Source: SAR116 cluster bacterium AG-447-C21
GTDB lineage: Bacteria; Pseudomonadota; Alphaproteobacteria; Thalassobaculales; Thalassobaculaceae
Assembly (NCBI GenBank): GCA_003212315.1
Contig: QCQB01000018.1
Coordinates: forward strand, 1-39,769
DNA length: 39,769 nucleotides
Reading direction: 5' to 3'
Below the pieces are notes generated by a model, which was not told where the DNA came from, searched no databases, and saw only the letters and a program-made list of their open reading frames with translations. The translations under genes and the position numbers were made by a program. This document shows positions 25,755 to 33,508 of this stretch, piece by piece; position 1 is the stretch's first letter, and each line of letters starts with the position of its first letter.

Positions 25755-26852
25755 TTAAACTCTATAAGTTTTTAAAACATCTATGTCTGGTTCTAAACCC
25801 AATCCATCACCACCCGGGGCTCCAAAAGCTCCATTAACAGGATCATAAGTCGAGTTACCGTATAGATTTGTCTCAGGTTCTATGAAAATTCGCTCTATCA
25901 TACCACTATTTGGAATAGCTTGTGAGAGATGCAGAGTTGCAAGAAACCCAGGCCCAAAATATGGGGAATGTGGCATAAGCTGAACTCCATATACTTCACA
26001 CAAGGTAGCAATTTTTCGAAATTCAGTAATGCCACCTACTTTTGTAACACTAGGTTGCGCGTAATCGATCGCATTAGCTTCCATCATTTTCTTGAATTCA
26101 AAAGCGGTACAAGCGTTCTCTCCCGCAGCTATCGCCGTTTCAGTTTCTGTCCGTAATTTTGACAGTGCCTGAAAATTTTCTGGTGGATTAATCGGTTCCT
26201 CCAACCAAAGGATATCATAAGCTTTGAATGCAAGGGCCATTGATTTTGCTTCTTCTGGGGTCCACGGGCAATTCACATCAACCATTAGTGGCACACTCTG
26301 ACCCGCTGCTTCTCGAGCAGCATGAACCTCAGGAATATTTATTTCGTGCAATTTTATACTCTCATACCCCAAATCCATTGCATGCCGAACGCGATCCGCT
26401 ACTAGGTCGCGATCCTCATACCTAAATAGACTGGCATAGGCGGGAATTGATCTTATCGTAGAGCCACCAAGTAACTTATACAGCGGAACCCCAGCTCTTT
26501 TCGCAGCAATATCCCATAGGGCTATATCAAGACCCGAAATTGCGAACATGGTAATTCCATATCGCCCAAATAGATGGAGTTCCTGCTGCAATTCATGATT
26601 GATTTGAACAACATCCCCGGCATCTCTACCAATCACTCTTGGTGCGATCATATGCTTTACCGCCTCCGCTACCGACCTCCGACACTGGAAGCTAAAGGCA
26701 TCGCCCCAACCAATAAAACCATCGTCAGTCTCAACCTTTATTAAGCAGAAATCAAGTTTGCCCCAATTTAAAAAACCCACATCACCCTTTTTTTCAACTC
26801 CACGGCTGAAGGGCATTTCTAACTCAATTACCTCTATATGTTTTATTTTCAT
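25755..26852 (-). CDS. Mandelate racemase/enolase-superfamily acid-sugar dehydratase-like enzyme
   Basis: An enolase-superfamily enzyme that would abstract a proton next to a carboxylate, most often for dehydration of sugar acids. Metal ligands are Asp in LMVDVNCPW, Glu in LWLEEPINPPE and Glu in AAGENACTAFE; the His-Asp base pair is represented by PHSPYFGPG and IDYAQPSVTKVGG. On the other side of the site the usual Lys-x-Lys is Lys-Leu-His (ESIKLHEIN). ATG 26852 is preferred to TTG 26864. It stands between the methyltransferase and gloB with no sugar transporter nearby, so it looks inserted. Substrate is not assigned. Confidence 0.88.
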   Translation of the reverse strand: MKIKHIEVIELEMPFSRGVEKKGDVGFLNWGKLDFCLIKVETDDGFIGWGDAFSFQCRRSVAEAVKHMIAPRVIGRDAGDVVQINHELQQELHLFGRYGITMFAISGLDIALWDIAAKRAGVPLYKLLGGSTIRSIPAYASLFRYEDRDLVADRVRHAMDLGYESIKLHEINIPEVHAAREAAGQSVPLMVDVNCPWTPEEAKSMALAFKAYDILWLEEPINPPENFQALSKLRTETETAIAAGENACTAFEFKKMMEANAIDYAQPSVTKVGGITEFRKIATLCEVYGVQLMPHSPYFGPGFLATLHLSQAIPNSGMIERIFIEPETNLYGNSTYDPVNGAFGAPGGDGLGLEPDIDVLKTYRV

Positions 26853-26957
26853 ATGAATTACCAAATTCTCTAGTTATTTACAGCTGGCTCCTAGCCGAAT
26901 ACGAAACAGGGTGTTATCTTTCAGAACAATATATGTTTGCGCTTCTGGAGTATCATC

Positions 26958-27728
26958 ATGAATCCGTTTCAAGTTACCCTCGTTCCGGCCTTGTCCGATA
27001 ACTACGTTTATATAGCAAGAGACAACAATACCCAAACTACTATGGTGGTCGACCCTGGAGAAGCTGGTCCCGTTTTGAAAGTTCTGGATGAAAACGGGTG
27101 GAATTTAACTCATGTACTGAATACGCATCATCACGGCGACCATATTGCCGGCAACGAAGAACTTATCAGTCGATTTAACGCTAAGTTAATTGGCCCTAAA
27201 TCAGAGCTCGCCCGTATCAACGGAATGGACGAACAAGTGGTTGATGGCGATATTATTGATATAGGTGGGCATAAAGGCCAAGTTATTGAAACGCCAGGTC
27301 ATACGAGAGGTCATATAGCCGTATGGTTTGCAGAATCCGATGCGCTTTTCTGTGGGGATACACTTTTTGCTCTGGGGTGTGGCCGAGTTTTTGAAGGGAC
27401 TATGGAACAGATGTGGAACTCGTTGTTGAGACTTCGTTCTCTTAATTCAACAGCAAAAATTTATTGTGGCCATGAGTACACTATATCAAATGCAAAATTT
27501 GCCATTAGCATAGATCCAAATAATACTAAATTGCAAAGTAGAGTTAAAGAGTTCGAGGAAATGCGATCGAGAAATCAACCCACAATACCATCGGTCCTAA
27601 TAGATGAACTTGATACAAATCCTTTTCTGCGCGCCGACGACCCTATTTTGGCAGGAGAGTTAGGATTATCTGGAGCTAAACCAGAAGATGTTTTCGCTGT
27701 GATTAGAGAGCGAAAAGACAATTTTTAA
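26958..27728 (+). CDS. gloB: Hydroxyacylglutathione hydrolase (glyoxalase II)
   Basis: Hydrolyses S-lactoylglutathione to lactate and glutathione in methylglyoxal detoxification. It is a metallo-beta-lactamase fold protein with the THHHGDH dinuclear metal motif at residues 56-62, further ligands in ETPGHTRGH and FCGDTLF, and the glyoxalase-II C-terminal YCGHEYT block. Length is 256 residues. ATG 26958 is chosen over TTG 26937 because TGGAG lies just upstream and the family N-terminus starts with MNPFQV-like residues. Its stop abuts that of recR without an intervening base. Confidence 0.95.
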   Translation: MNPFQVTLVPALSDNYVYIARDNNTQTTMVVDPGEAGPVLKVLDENGWNLTHVLNTHHHGDHIAGNEELISRFNAKLIGPKSELARINGMDEQVVDGDIIDIGGHKGQVIETPGHTRGHIAVWFAESDALFCGDTLFALGCGRVFEGTMEQMWNSLLRLRSLNSTAKIYCGHEYTISNAKFAISIDPNNTKLQSRVKEFEEMRSRNQPTIPSVLIDELDTNPFLRADDPILAGELGLSGAKPEDVFAVIRERKDNF

Positions 27729-28334
27729 TTAAATACTTCTTCTAGCCTTCAAGGCCTGAGCGATAGTACCGTCATCCAAGTAACCTAGCTCTCCTCCAAC
27801 AGGCACCCCGCGTGCTAACCAGGTAACAGAAACATTACTTTCAGATAGTAACTCCACAAGATAATAGGCTGTTGTTTGACCATCTACAGTAGCATCCATG
27901 GCCAAAATAATCTCCGTCATAGAATTATCTGACGCTCTTTTAACCAAGTCTTCACATCTTAGTTCCTGGGGACCTATTCCGTCTAGAGCAGAGAGAAGCC
28001 CCCCCATAACATGATATTGTCCGTTATATACTCCAGATCTCTCTAAAGCCCACAAGTCACCGACTTCTTTAACAACGCAACAAGTACTCTTATCTCTTTT
28101 TTGATCAGTACAAATTCGGCATGGATTATTCGAGTCGAGATTACCGCATATTTTACAACGGCTAACATTATGGGCTGCATCAGCGAGGGCCGATGCCAAA
28201 GGCAACATTAATGACTCTTTTTGTTTAAGAAGATGCAGTACCACTCGACCCGAAGATCTCGGTCCCAGTCCCGGCAGCTTACCTAGCAAATAGGCTAGGC
28301 GGTCTAGTTCGTTAGTTCCAAGCGTTTTAGTCAC
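27729..28334 (-). CDS. recR: Recombination mediator RecR
   Basis: Works with RecF and RecO to load RecA at gaps. The protein has a helix-hairpin-helix PGLGPRSSGR, a C4 zinc finger (C60, C63, C72, C75), a Toprim domain starting at CCVVKEVGDLWALE, and a C-terminal Walker-B-like segment with the YLDDGTI tail. Length 201 residues is normal. It follows ybaB by 9 bp in the classic dnaX-ybaB-recR order. Confidence 0.96.
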   Translation of the reverse strand: MTKTLGTNELDRLAYLLGKLPGLGPRSSGRVVLHLLKQKESLMLPLASALADAAHNVSRCKICGNLDSNNPCRICTDQKRDKSTCCVVKEVGDLWALERSGVYNGQYHVMGGLLSALDGIGPQELRCEDLVKRASDNSMTEIILAMDATVDGQTTAYYLVELLSESNVSVTWLARGVPVGGELGYLDDGTIAQALKARRSI

Positions 28335-28343
28335 AACCCCACC

Positions 28344-28667
28344 CTAAAATGGTAAATTAAACCCAGGTGGCAAAGTAATTCCACCACTCACTTCCTGCAT
28401 TTTCTCAGCAACTTTATCATCGACCTTTGAGCGCGCATCATTTACAGCTGCAGCTATTAGGTCTTCTAGTAATCCGATGTCTTTAGGATCTACTATACTG
28501 GGGTCTATTTTGACTTCACGAACAACACCCTTTCCGTTGAGGCTAACCATTATCATTCCTGCACCGCTGGAACCCTCAACAGTAAGGTCCTCCATTTGCG
28601 CTTGCATCGATTGCATTTTTTCTTGCATCTCCTGAACTTGCTTCATCATTTGTCCCAAGTTTTTCAT
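28344..28667 (-). CDS. YbaB/EbfC nucleoid-associated protein
   Basis: A small dimeric DNA-binding protein of 107 residues, with a long N-terminal helix rich in Met, Gln and Glu (QMMKQVQEMQEKMQSMQAQM) and a beta-sheet VEGSSGAGMIMVSLNGKG, then LLEDLIAAAVNDA, all typical of the family. It lies 3 bp after dnaX and 9 bp before recR, a conserved operon order that supports the call. Confidence 0.94.
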   Translation of the reverse strand: MKNLGQMMKQVQEMQEKMQSMQAQMEDLTVEGSSGAGMIMVSLNGKGVVREVKIDPSIVDPKDIGLLEDLIAAAVNDARSKVDDKVAEKMQEVSGGITLPPGFNLPF

Positions 28668-28670
28668 AAT

Positions 28671-30377
28671 TTATTCCTTATCAATTGACTCTTCTTTATT
28701 ATCTTTTACTCCACCAGATTCACAGTTAAATTCTCTGTCTAAAAGAGGACGAACGTTATCTATTGTGGCTCCGGGAAACGTTTCAATAATCCTTGCCACC
28801 AGCGGATCTTGCGCAGCCTCCGTTTTCATGCGCCTTTCTTTTTCCAGCATTTGTTCTTGTATAGTTTTGTCTCCTTCACGATCTACGACCGACACCATCC
28901 AATCTTGCCCGGTCCACTCCCCTAATAATTTGGATATCTGAGCTGCAAATTTATCGTCTATCTCCTTGGTTTTCATCATCTCTAGACGACCAGAGGTCAC
29001 ACTAAATAGCCTGGCTTGCGTGACCAATTTGGAATGTATTAATCCCTCTCTTTTTTTCTCAAATAAATCGACTATGTCTGTAAAAGTTAAACCTTCAGGG
29101 GTCTGAGGATGATTTAACTCACTCGATGGGTTTTCTAAAACAACTATTTCTTGTTTTGATGTTTCTTCATCATTAATTTGGTTTATGTTGACTTTTTTTT
29201 TTATATCCAAATTCGGTTTTTCGGCAGTTTCGTCCGGTTTGTCTGGTTCCGCTAGATACGCTAACCTAATTAAGACCATCTCTAGTGCTGCTAATTGAGA
29301 GGTTGCCTGCTGAATTTCGCTTATACCCTTTAATAGCATCTGCCAGCATCTTCCCAACTGAACCATCGGAAGCTTAGAAGCTAAGTAATTTCCTCTTTCA
29401 ATTTCCAAATCCGTTACCATTTCACCAACAACTCTGGACGCAACCTTAAACTTGGTAACCAAATGTGTGATTTCCAGCAGATCTTGCGCTATTTGAAGCG
29501 GATCAGCTCCTAATGCGTTCAAATTAACAACACGAGATAAAGCTTCGGGTACGTTACCCTGCATAACCTCCTCAAAAAGATCAAACAATTCTTTTTTATC
29601 ACCAAGGCCCAACATTTTTTGGACTAATTCTGGGCTTATCTGATCTTCAGTCAAAGCCATAGCTTGATCCAAAAGGGAAAGCCCATCCCGCGCTGACCCA
29701 TCGGCGGCTCGTGCGATTAAACGAAGCGCTTCGCTTTCTGCTTGAATATTCTCTTTCTCACAAATAGTAGAAAATAAGTTGATGAGGTCCTCTATACCTA
29801 TTCGACGAAGGTCAAAACGTTGGCATCGAGACAGCACCGTTATGGGCACTTTGCGAATTTCAGTGGTAGCAAAAATGAATTTTACATTTTCTGGAGGTTC
29901 TTCAAGTGTCTTTAGAAGCGCATTAAAAGCATTCTTGGAAAGCATATGCACTTCATCGATAATATAAATCTTATAACGAGCACCAACCGGTTTATAACGC
30001 ACTCCATCTAAAATTTCTCGTATATCGTCTACGCCAGTTCGACTGGCAGCATCCATTTCCAATATGTCTACGTGACGATCTTCAGTTATTGAGAGACAGT
30101 TGCTGCATGTGCCACATGGGTTAATGGTGGGCCCACCGTTGCCATCGGCGCCTACACAATTTAAGCCTTTGGCAATTATTCGAGCCGTTGTTGTTTTACC
30201 AATTCCACGCACCCCAGTTAAAACAAACGCATGCGCCAGCCGCCCGTATTGAAGTGCGTTAGCCAACGTTTTGACCAAAGTTTCTTGACCAATCAAATCT
30301 TTGAATGTCTGAGGACGATACTTCCGAGCTAAAACACGGTATTCTCGAGCACTTAAATCGTTGGAGTTTGTGTTCAT
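28671..30377 (-). CDS. dnaX: DNA polymerase III subunit gamma/tau
   Basis: The clamp-loader ATPase of the replisome; tau also couples polymerase and helicase. Walker A is GVRGIGKT at residues 55-62, zinc-binding cysteines are C74, C88, C91 and C94, Walker B is DEVH at 141-144, and the sensor SRC is at 183-185. Domain III ends near residue 370, followed by a charged linker and a C-terminal tau-specific domain. In the linker the coding strand has ten A in a row (29193-29202); a shift to either other frame meets a stop within seven codons, which would give a gamma-sized product of about 400 residues. ATG 30377 is preferred over TTG 30383; no clear ribosome site is seen. Confidence 0.96.
   Translation of the reverse strand: MNTNSNDLSAREYRVLARKYRPQTFKDLIGQETLVKTLANALQYGRLAHAFVLTGVRGIGKTTTARIIAKGLNCVGADGNGGPTINPCGTCSNCLSITEDRHVDILEMDAASRTGVDDIREILDGVRYKPVGARYKIYIIDEVHMLSKNAFNALLKTLEEPPENVKFIFATTEIRKVPITVLSRCQRFDLRRIGIEDLINLFSTICEKENIQAESEALRLIARAADGSARDGLSLLDQAMALTEDQISPELVQKMLGLGDKKELFDLFEEVMQGNVPEALSRVVNLNALGADPLQIAQDLLEITHLVTKFKVASRVVGEMVTDLEIERGNYLASKLPMVQLGRCWQMLLKGISEIQQATSQLAALEMVLIRLAYLAEPDKPDETAEKPNLDIKKKVNINQINDEETSKQEIVVLENPSSELNHPQTPEGLTFTDIVDLFEKKREGLIHSKLVTQARLFSVTSGRLEMMKTKEIDDKFAAQISKLLGEWTGQDWMVSVVDREGDKTIQEQMLEKERRMKTEAAQDPLVARIIETFPGATIDNVRPLLDREFNCESGGVKDNKEESIDKE
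29193..29202 (-). promoter_or_regulatory. A10 slippage run within dnaX
   Basis: Ten consecutive A on the coding strand, read as ATA AAA AAA AAA GTC around residue 395. A -1 shift reads AGT CAA CAT AAA CCA AAT TAA; a +1 shift reads TCA ACA TAA. Homopolymer A runs are known sites of transcriptional or ribosomal slippage, notably in dnaX of other bacteria. Use in this organism is inferred. Confidence 0.5.
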
Positions 30378-30399
30378 GTACAAAGCATATACTGTAAGC

Positions 30400-30493
30400 G
30401 GAAGGTTGAAAAGTGACCCAGAAAAAACTCGTTACGGCTGCTTCCTTCCGGACCTGACCGAGTTGGCGAGGCGCCTGTCCACCTCAACCTTCC
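30400..30493 (-). ncRNA. ffs: Signal recognition particle 4.5S RNA (small bacterial type)
   Basis: The RNA core of the signal recognition particle, which binds Ffh and targets nascent membrane proteins. The minus strand contains the conserved domain IV sequence GTCAGGTCCGGAAGGAAGC within 30436-30459, the symmetric internal loop and tetraloop region bound by Ffh. The ends pair perfectly over ten bases: GGAAGGTTGA at 30484-30493 with its complement at 30400-30409. This gives a length of about 94 bases, standard for small SRP RNA. It lies just upstream of dnaX, a conserved arrangement. Confidence 0.95.
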
Positions 30494-30500
30494 TGTATAC

Positions 30501-30530
30501 TGTATATCCATATTAACAAGCATTGTGCAA
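30501..30530 (-). promoter_or_regulatory. Sigma-70-type promoter for ffs (and possibly dnaX)
   Basis: On the minus strand, TTGCAC (30525-30530), an 18-base spacer and TATACA (30501-30506) lead seven bases later to the G at 30493 that starts the paired 5' end of the SRP RNA. The agreement between promoter spacing and the RNA end supports both calls. Confidence 0.6.
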
Positions 30531-30676
30531 GCAGATGTTTTACCATAGGTTTACTTTTAAGATAAAAGGCTGAGCTATAAAGGTACCCCCTTAAAAATTT
30601 TGCCATAATTTGACTTTGATTTTTATCTACGTTGTTCTAAATACAACGACAGCAACAGATTTAATGAATATTAAAT

Positions 30677-31804
30677 TTACAGACTATCTTTCATGTCAAA
30701 AAAACTAGACTTGATAGTATCCCACAAATCTCTTTTGTGAAGCGTATCTATAGACACTGTTGCTGTCATTCCTGCTCTGAGTTTAGGCTGCCCCTCTTTT
30801 TGTTGTATTTCTATCCGTACAGGCAGACGTTGAACAACCTTCACCCAATTACCGGAGGCATTTTGCGGCGGCAATACTGAAAACTCAGCTCCAGTCGCAG
30901 GGCTTATACTACCTACTTTAGCTTGCCAAGCTTGATCTGGATAAGCATCAAGCTCTACCGTGACATTTTGATTTTCCTCAACATAGGTCAGTTGCGTTTC
31001 CTTCAAATTAGCCTCTATCCAAACACGATCAACTGCAATTAATCCAAATGCTGGCTCTCCAGACTCCACCCATTCACCCGGCTCTAATTTCAATCGAGTT
31101 ACAATCCCATCAATTGGTGCTCTAACTTCGGTATAACCCAAATTCATTTCTGCCATTGAAAGCTCTGTTTCAGCCATCATAAAGTCGGGGTGCTCTTCAA
31201 AACGACGAGCCGGGTCACCGCCTAATTTCGCCAATACAGTCCTAATTTTCTGCCTGCGTGTTGCTACTTCTTGTTTTGCTGCTGTCAAATTATACTCCGC
31301 CTCATCCAATTTAGAGCGGGTCGTTATTGATTTTTTTATTAATTTTCGTTGTCTTTTCACTTCTTTTTGATAGTAGGCAACGTTGGCTTTTTTCTCTTCA
31401 ATTTCAGCGACGATCTGATAATATTCTGCTCGCATGGCGGATATGTTTTGACGCGCAGCCTCACGCTGGGACTCGGCCATACGAACAGCCATATTGTAGG
31501 AATTAGGATCCATTTGAAACAAAAGATCCCCCTTTGCAACTCTTTGGTTTTCATCAACAAAAACCTTTGTCACACGACCCTCAATGTCAGCACTGACTGC
31601 GATGACATTGGTTTTGACATAAGCATTTTCTGTTGTGATATAGCGCCCAGTCGCCTCGTACCAGTAACCACCAGCTACTAATGCAGCGACAGGAATAACG
31701 ATAAGTAAAAATGTTCTTAGGATAGTTCTCCCCCATCTACGTTCGGGCCTAACCGGAAGTGTTTCCTTTTCTGGAGTAGTGTCCATGTCTTGATCTTCTG
31801 CCAT
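30677..31804 (-). CDS. HlyD/EmrA-family membrane fusion protein
   Basis: The periplasmic adaptor of a tripartite efflux pump, normally working with an EmrB major facilitator and a TolC-like channel. The 375 residues show a short cytoplasmic start, one transmembrane helix near 27-48, a lipoyl-like half SADIEGRVTKVFVDENQ, a coiled-coil hairpin about 85-190, the second lipoyl half EVRAPIDGIVTRLKLEPGEW, and a beta-barrel domain. It follows marR by 107 bp on the same strand, as in emrRAB loci. No emrB follows: the next 180 bp are non-coding and then comes the SRP RNA. Confidence 0.9.
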   Translation of the reverse strand: MAEDQDMDTTPEKETLPVRPERRWGRTILRTFLLIVIPVAALVAGGYWYEATGRYITTENAYVKTNVIAVSADIEGRVTKVFVDENQRVAKGDLLFQMDPNSYNMAVRMAESQREAARQNISAMRAEYYQIVAEIEEKKANVAYYQKEVKRQRKLIKKSITTRSKLDEAEYNLTAAKQEVATRRQKIRTVLAKLGGDPARRFEEHPDFMMAETELSMAEMNLGYTEVRAPIDGIVTRLKLEPGEWVESGEPAFGLIAVDRVWIEANLKETQLTYVEENQNVTVELDAYPDQAWQAKVGSISPATGAEFSVLPPQNASGNWVKVVQRLPVRIEIQQKEGQPKLRAGMTATVSIDTLHKRDLWDTIKSSFFDMKDSL

Positions 31805-31911
31805 TACCTGCGCCTTATTTGTCCTATTAATTTTAATTGTCTATGCTCTATCTAGTTATTAATGATTTTTCGATCCGTTAAAAAAGTTCTATATTCGAAC
31901 CACTCAATTTC

Positions 31912-32352
31912 TTATTCATTTAAATTCGAAAGATTATTTTTGATTTTGATTAACGTATCTATAAAATCTTCCCGCTCTGTCACCGCCATATTCCCTAAAG
32001 CATCTTTCCTCACATCTGCTGCTGTCTTCCTTAATGCACGCATTATTTCTTGAACCTTCTCTGTCAAAAACAATCTATTCACACGCCTATCATGACGATC
32101 GGGCCTACGTTCAATCCATTCTTTTTCTTGCATGCGGTCAAGAAGACGCCCCAATGTTGGTTTCTCCAAATCCATGAAGTCCGCCAATTCTGATTGGGTA
32201 ACGCCCTCTTTGGCATATAACATTGTCAGCACCCACCATTGCGATCGCGTTAGTCCAATTTCACGCCCACGACGGTCAAAGACCGTTCTCATAAGACGAG
32301 AAACATCGTGAAGTAGGAAGCCGAAGTTTCTATCTAGGTTCTCACGTTCCAT
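31912..32352 (-). CDS. MarR-family transcriptional regulator
   Basis: A 146-residue dimeric winged-helix regulator. The recognition helix region is KEGVTQSELADFMDLEKPTLGRLLDRMQ, followed by the wing RRPDRHDRRVNRLFLTEK; both match the family closely. It lies directly upstream of the emrA-like gene and probably represses it and itself, with drug-like molecules as inducers (inference from the family). A promoter with its start at or next to the ATG lies at 32359-32387. Confidence 0.92.
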   Translation of the reverse strand: MERENLDRNFGFLLHDVSRLMRTVFDRRGREIGLTRSQWWVLTMLYAKEGVTQSELADFMDLEKPTLGRLLDRMQEKEWIERRPDRHDRRVNRLFLTEKVQEIMRALRKTAADVRKDALGNMAVTEREDFIDTLIKIKNNLSNLNE

Positions 32353-32358
32353 GACCTT

Positions 32359-32387
32359 TATATAGTTGCCTTACTTACTTTTGCCAA
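32359..32387 (-). promoter_or_regulatory. Sigma-70-type promoter for marR, possibly leaderless
   Basis: TTGGCA (32382-32387), a 17-base spacer and TATATA (32359-32364). The predicted transcription start coincides with ATG 32352 or lies within two bases of it. GGCAA occurs twice, 10 bases apart, around the spacer and could be part of an operator. Confidence 0.5.
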
Positions 32388-32495
32388 GAACATTATTGTT
32401 AAGCTAATCAATTTATCATGTTGTTAATCGGACCATACAGGTATTGGCTTTAGTCCATAATTGGGATATTTTTAGCTTTTAACGGGAGAAAAATA

Positions 32496-33437
32496 ATGGA
32501 ATACCGAAATTTAGGGACTTCTGGGCTTCGTGTTTCAACCGTTGGTTTAGGATGTAACAATTTTGGTATGCGCTTAGATCTAGAGGGAACTCGAGCAGTT
32601 GTTGATCGAGCGATCGAAAAAGGTATAACCTTATTCGATACAGCTGATATGTACGGCGCACGAGGTGGCTCAGAAGAGCAATTGGGAGAAATATTAGGCC
32701 AAAGACGCAAAGATATTGTCCTGGCTTCAAAATTTGGCATGGCTATGAGCGACGATGGGACCAAGATTGGGGCGTCCAGACGATATATTATGTCTGCGGT
32801 GGAAGACAGCCTAACACGACTAAAGACAGACTGGATTGATCTGTACCAACTTCATCAAGAAGATCCATTAACTCCAATGGAAGAAACACTTCGGGCGCTA
32901 GACGATTTAGTGACACAGGGTAAGGTTCGCTATATTGGCTGTTCTAATCTGAAATCATGGCAAGTGGTAGAATCTCAATGGATTTCAAAATCATCGAGCA
33001 TAACCCGATTTATATCCTGCCAAGATGAATATAATATTCTAAATAGAGAAATTGAACATGAATTGATCCCTGCAATGCAAAGATACGGTTGCGGTTTGCT
33101 GCCGTATTTTCCTCTGGCAAGTGGATTATTAACCGGAAAGTATCAATCTAATAAAATGCCAGAAGGAGCGAGGCTTACAGATATGCCTACGTTCGCTAAC
33201 CGGGTATATGTAACAGACGAAAATTTTTCTATTGTAGAAAAATTGAATGCTTTCGCGAAACAACATGGACACAGCCTTTTAGAACTTGCATTTAGTTGGA
33301 TGGCGGCGCGCCCTACTACAGCAAGTATCATCGCTGGTGCAACCAAGCCTGAACAAATCGACGCCAACGTTGATGCCATTGGGTGGAAAATGACGCCCGA
33401 GCAAATCTCCGAAGTAGATAACCTTTCTGCAAAATAA
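32496..33437 (+). CDS. Aldo/keto reductase
   Basis: An NADPH-dependent carbonyl reductase of the (beta/alpha)8 barrel AKR family, 313 residues. Catalytic Asp and Tyr are in LFDTADMYGARGGSEEQLG, the Lys in VLASKFGM, and the His in LYQLHQEDPLTPMEE; the C-terminal PTTASIIAGATKPEQIDAN block binds the cofactor. ATG 32496 is preceded by GGGAG nine bases upstream. Divergent from marR, with 143 bp between starts; regulation by that MarR is possible. Substrate is unknown. Confidence 0.93.
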   Translation: MEYRNLGTSGLRVSTVGLGCNNFGMRLDLEGTRAVVDRAIEKGITLFDTADMYGARGGSEEQLGEILGQRRKDIVLASKFGMAMSDDGTKIGASRRYIMSAVEDSLTRLKTDWIDLYQLHQEDPLTPMEETLRALDDLVTQGKVRYIGCSNLKSWQVVESQWISKSSSITRFISCQDEYNILNREIEHELIPAMQRYGCGLLPYFPLASGLLTGKYQSNKMPEGARLTDMPTFANRVYVTDENFSIVEKLNAFAKQHGHSLLELAFSWMAARPTTASIIAGATKPEQIDANVDAIGWKMTPEQISEVDNLSAK

Positions 33438-33508
33438 GACATAATCTTGTAATAAAAGCATCGATCTAGAAACATTAACATAATTGCCCACTTCTGTTAT
33501 CATTCAAG

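Noticed and set aside
30630..30648. Hairpin CGTTGT/ACAACG downstream of emrA as a terminator
   Set aside because: The stem is six AT-rich pairs with a seven-base loop and no U run follows on either strand.
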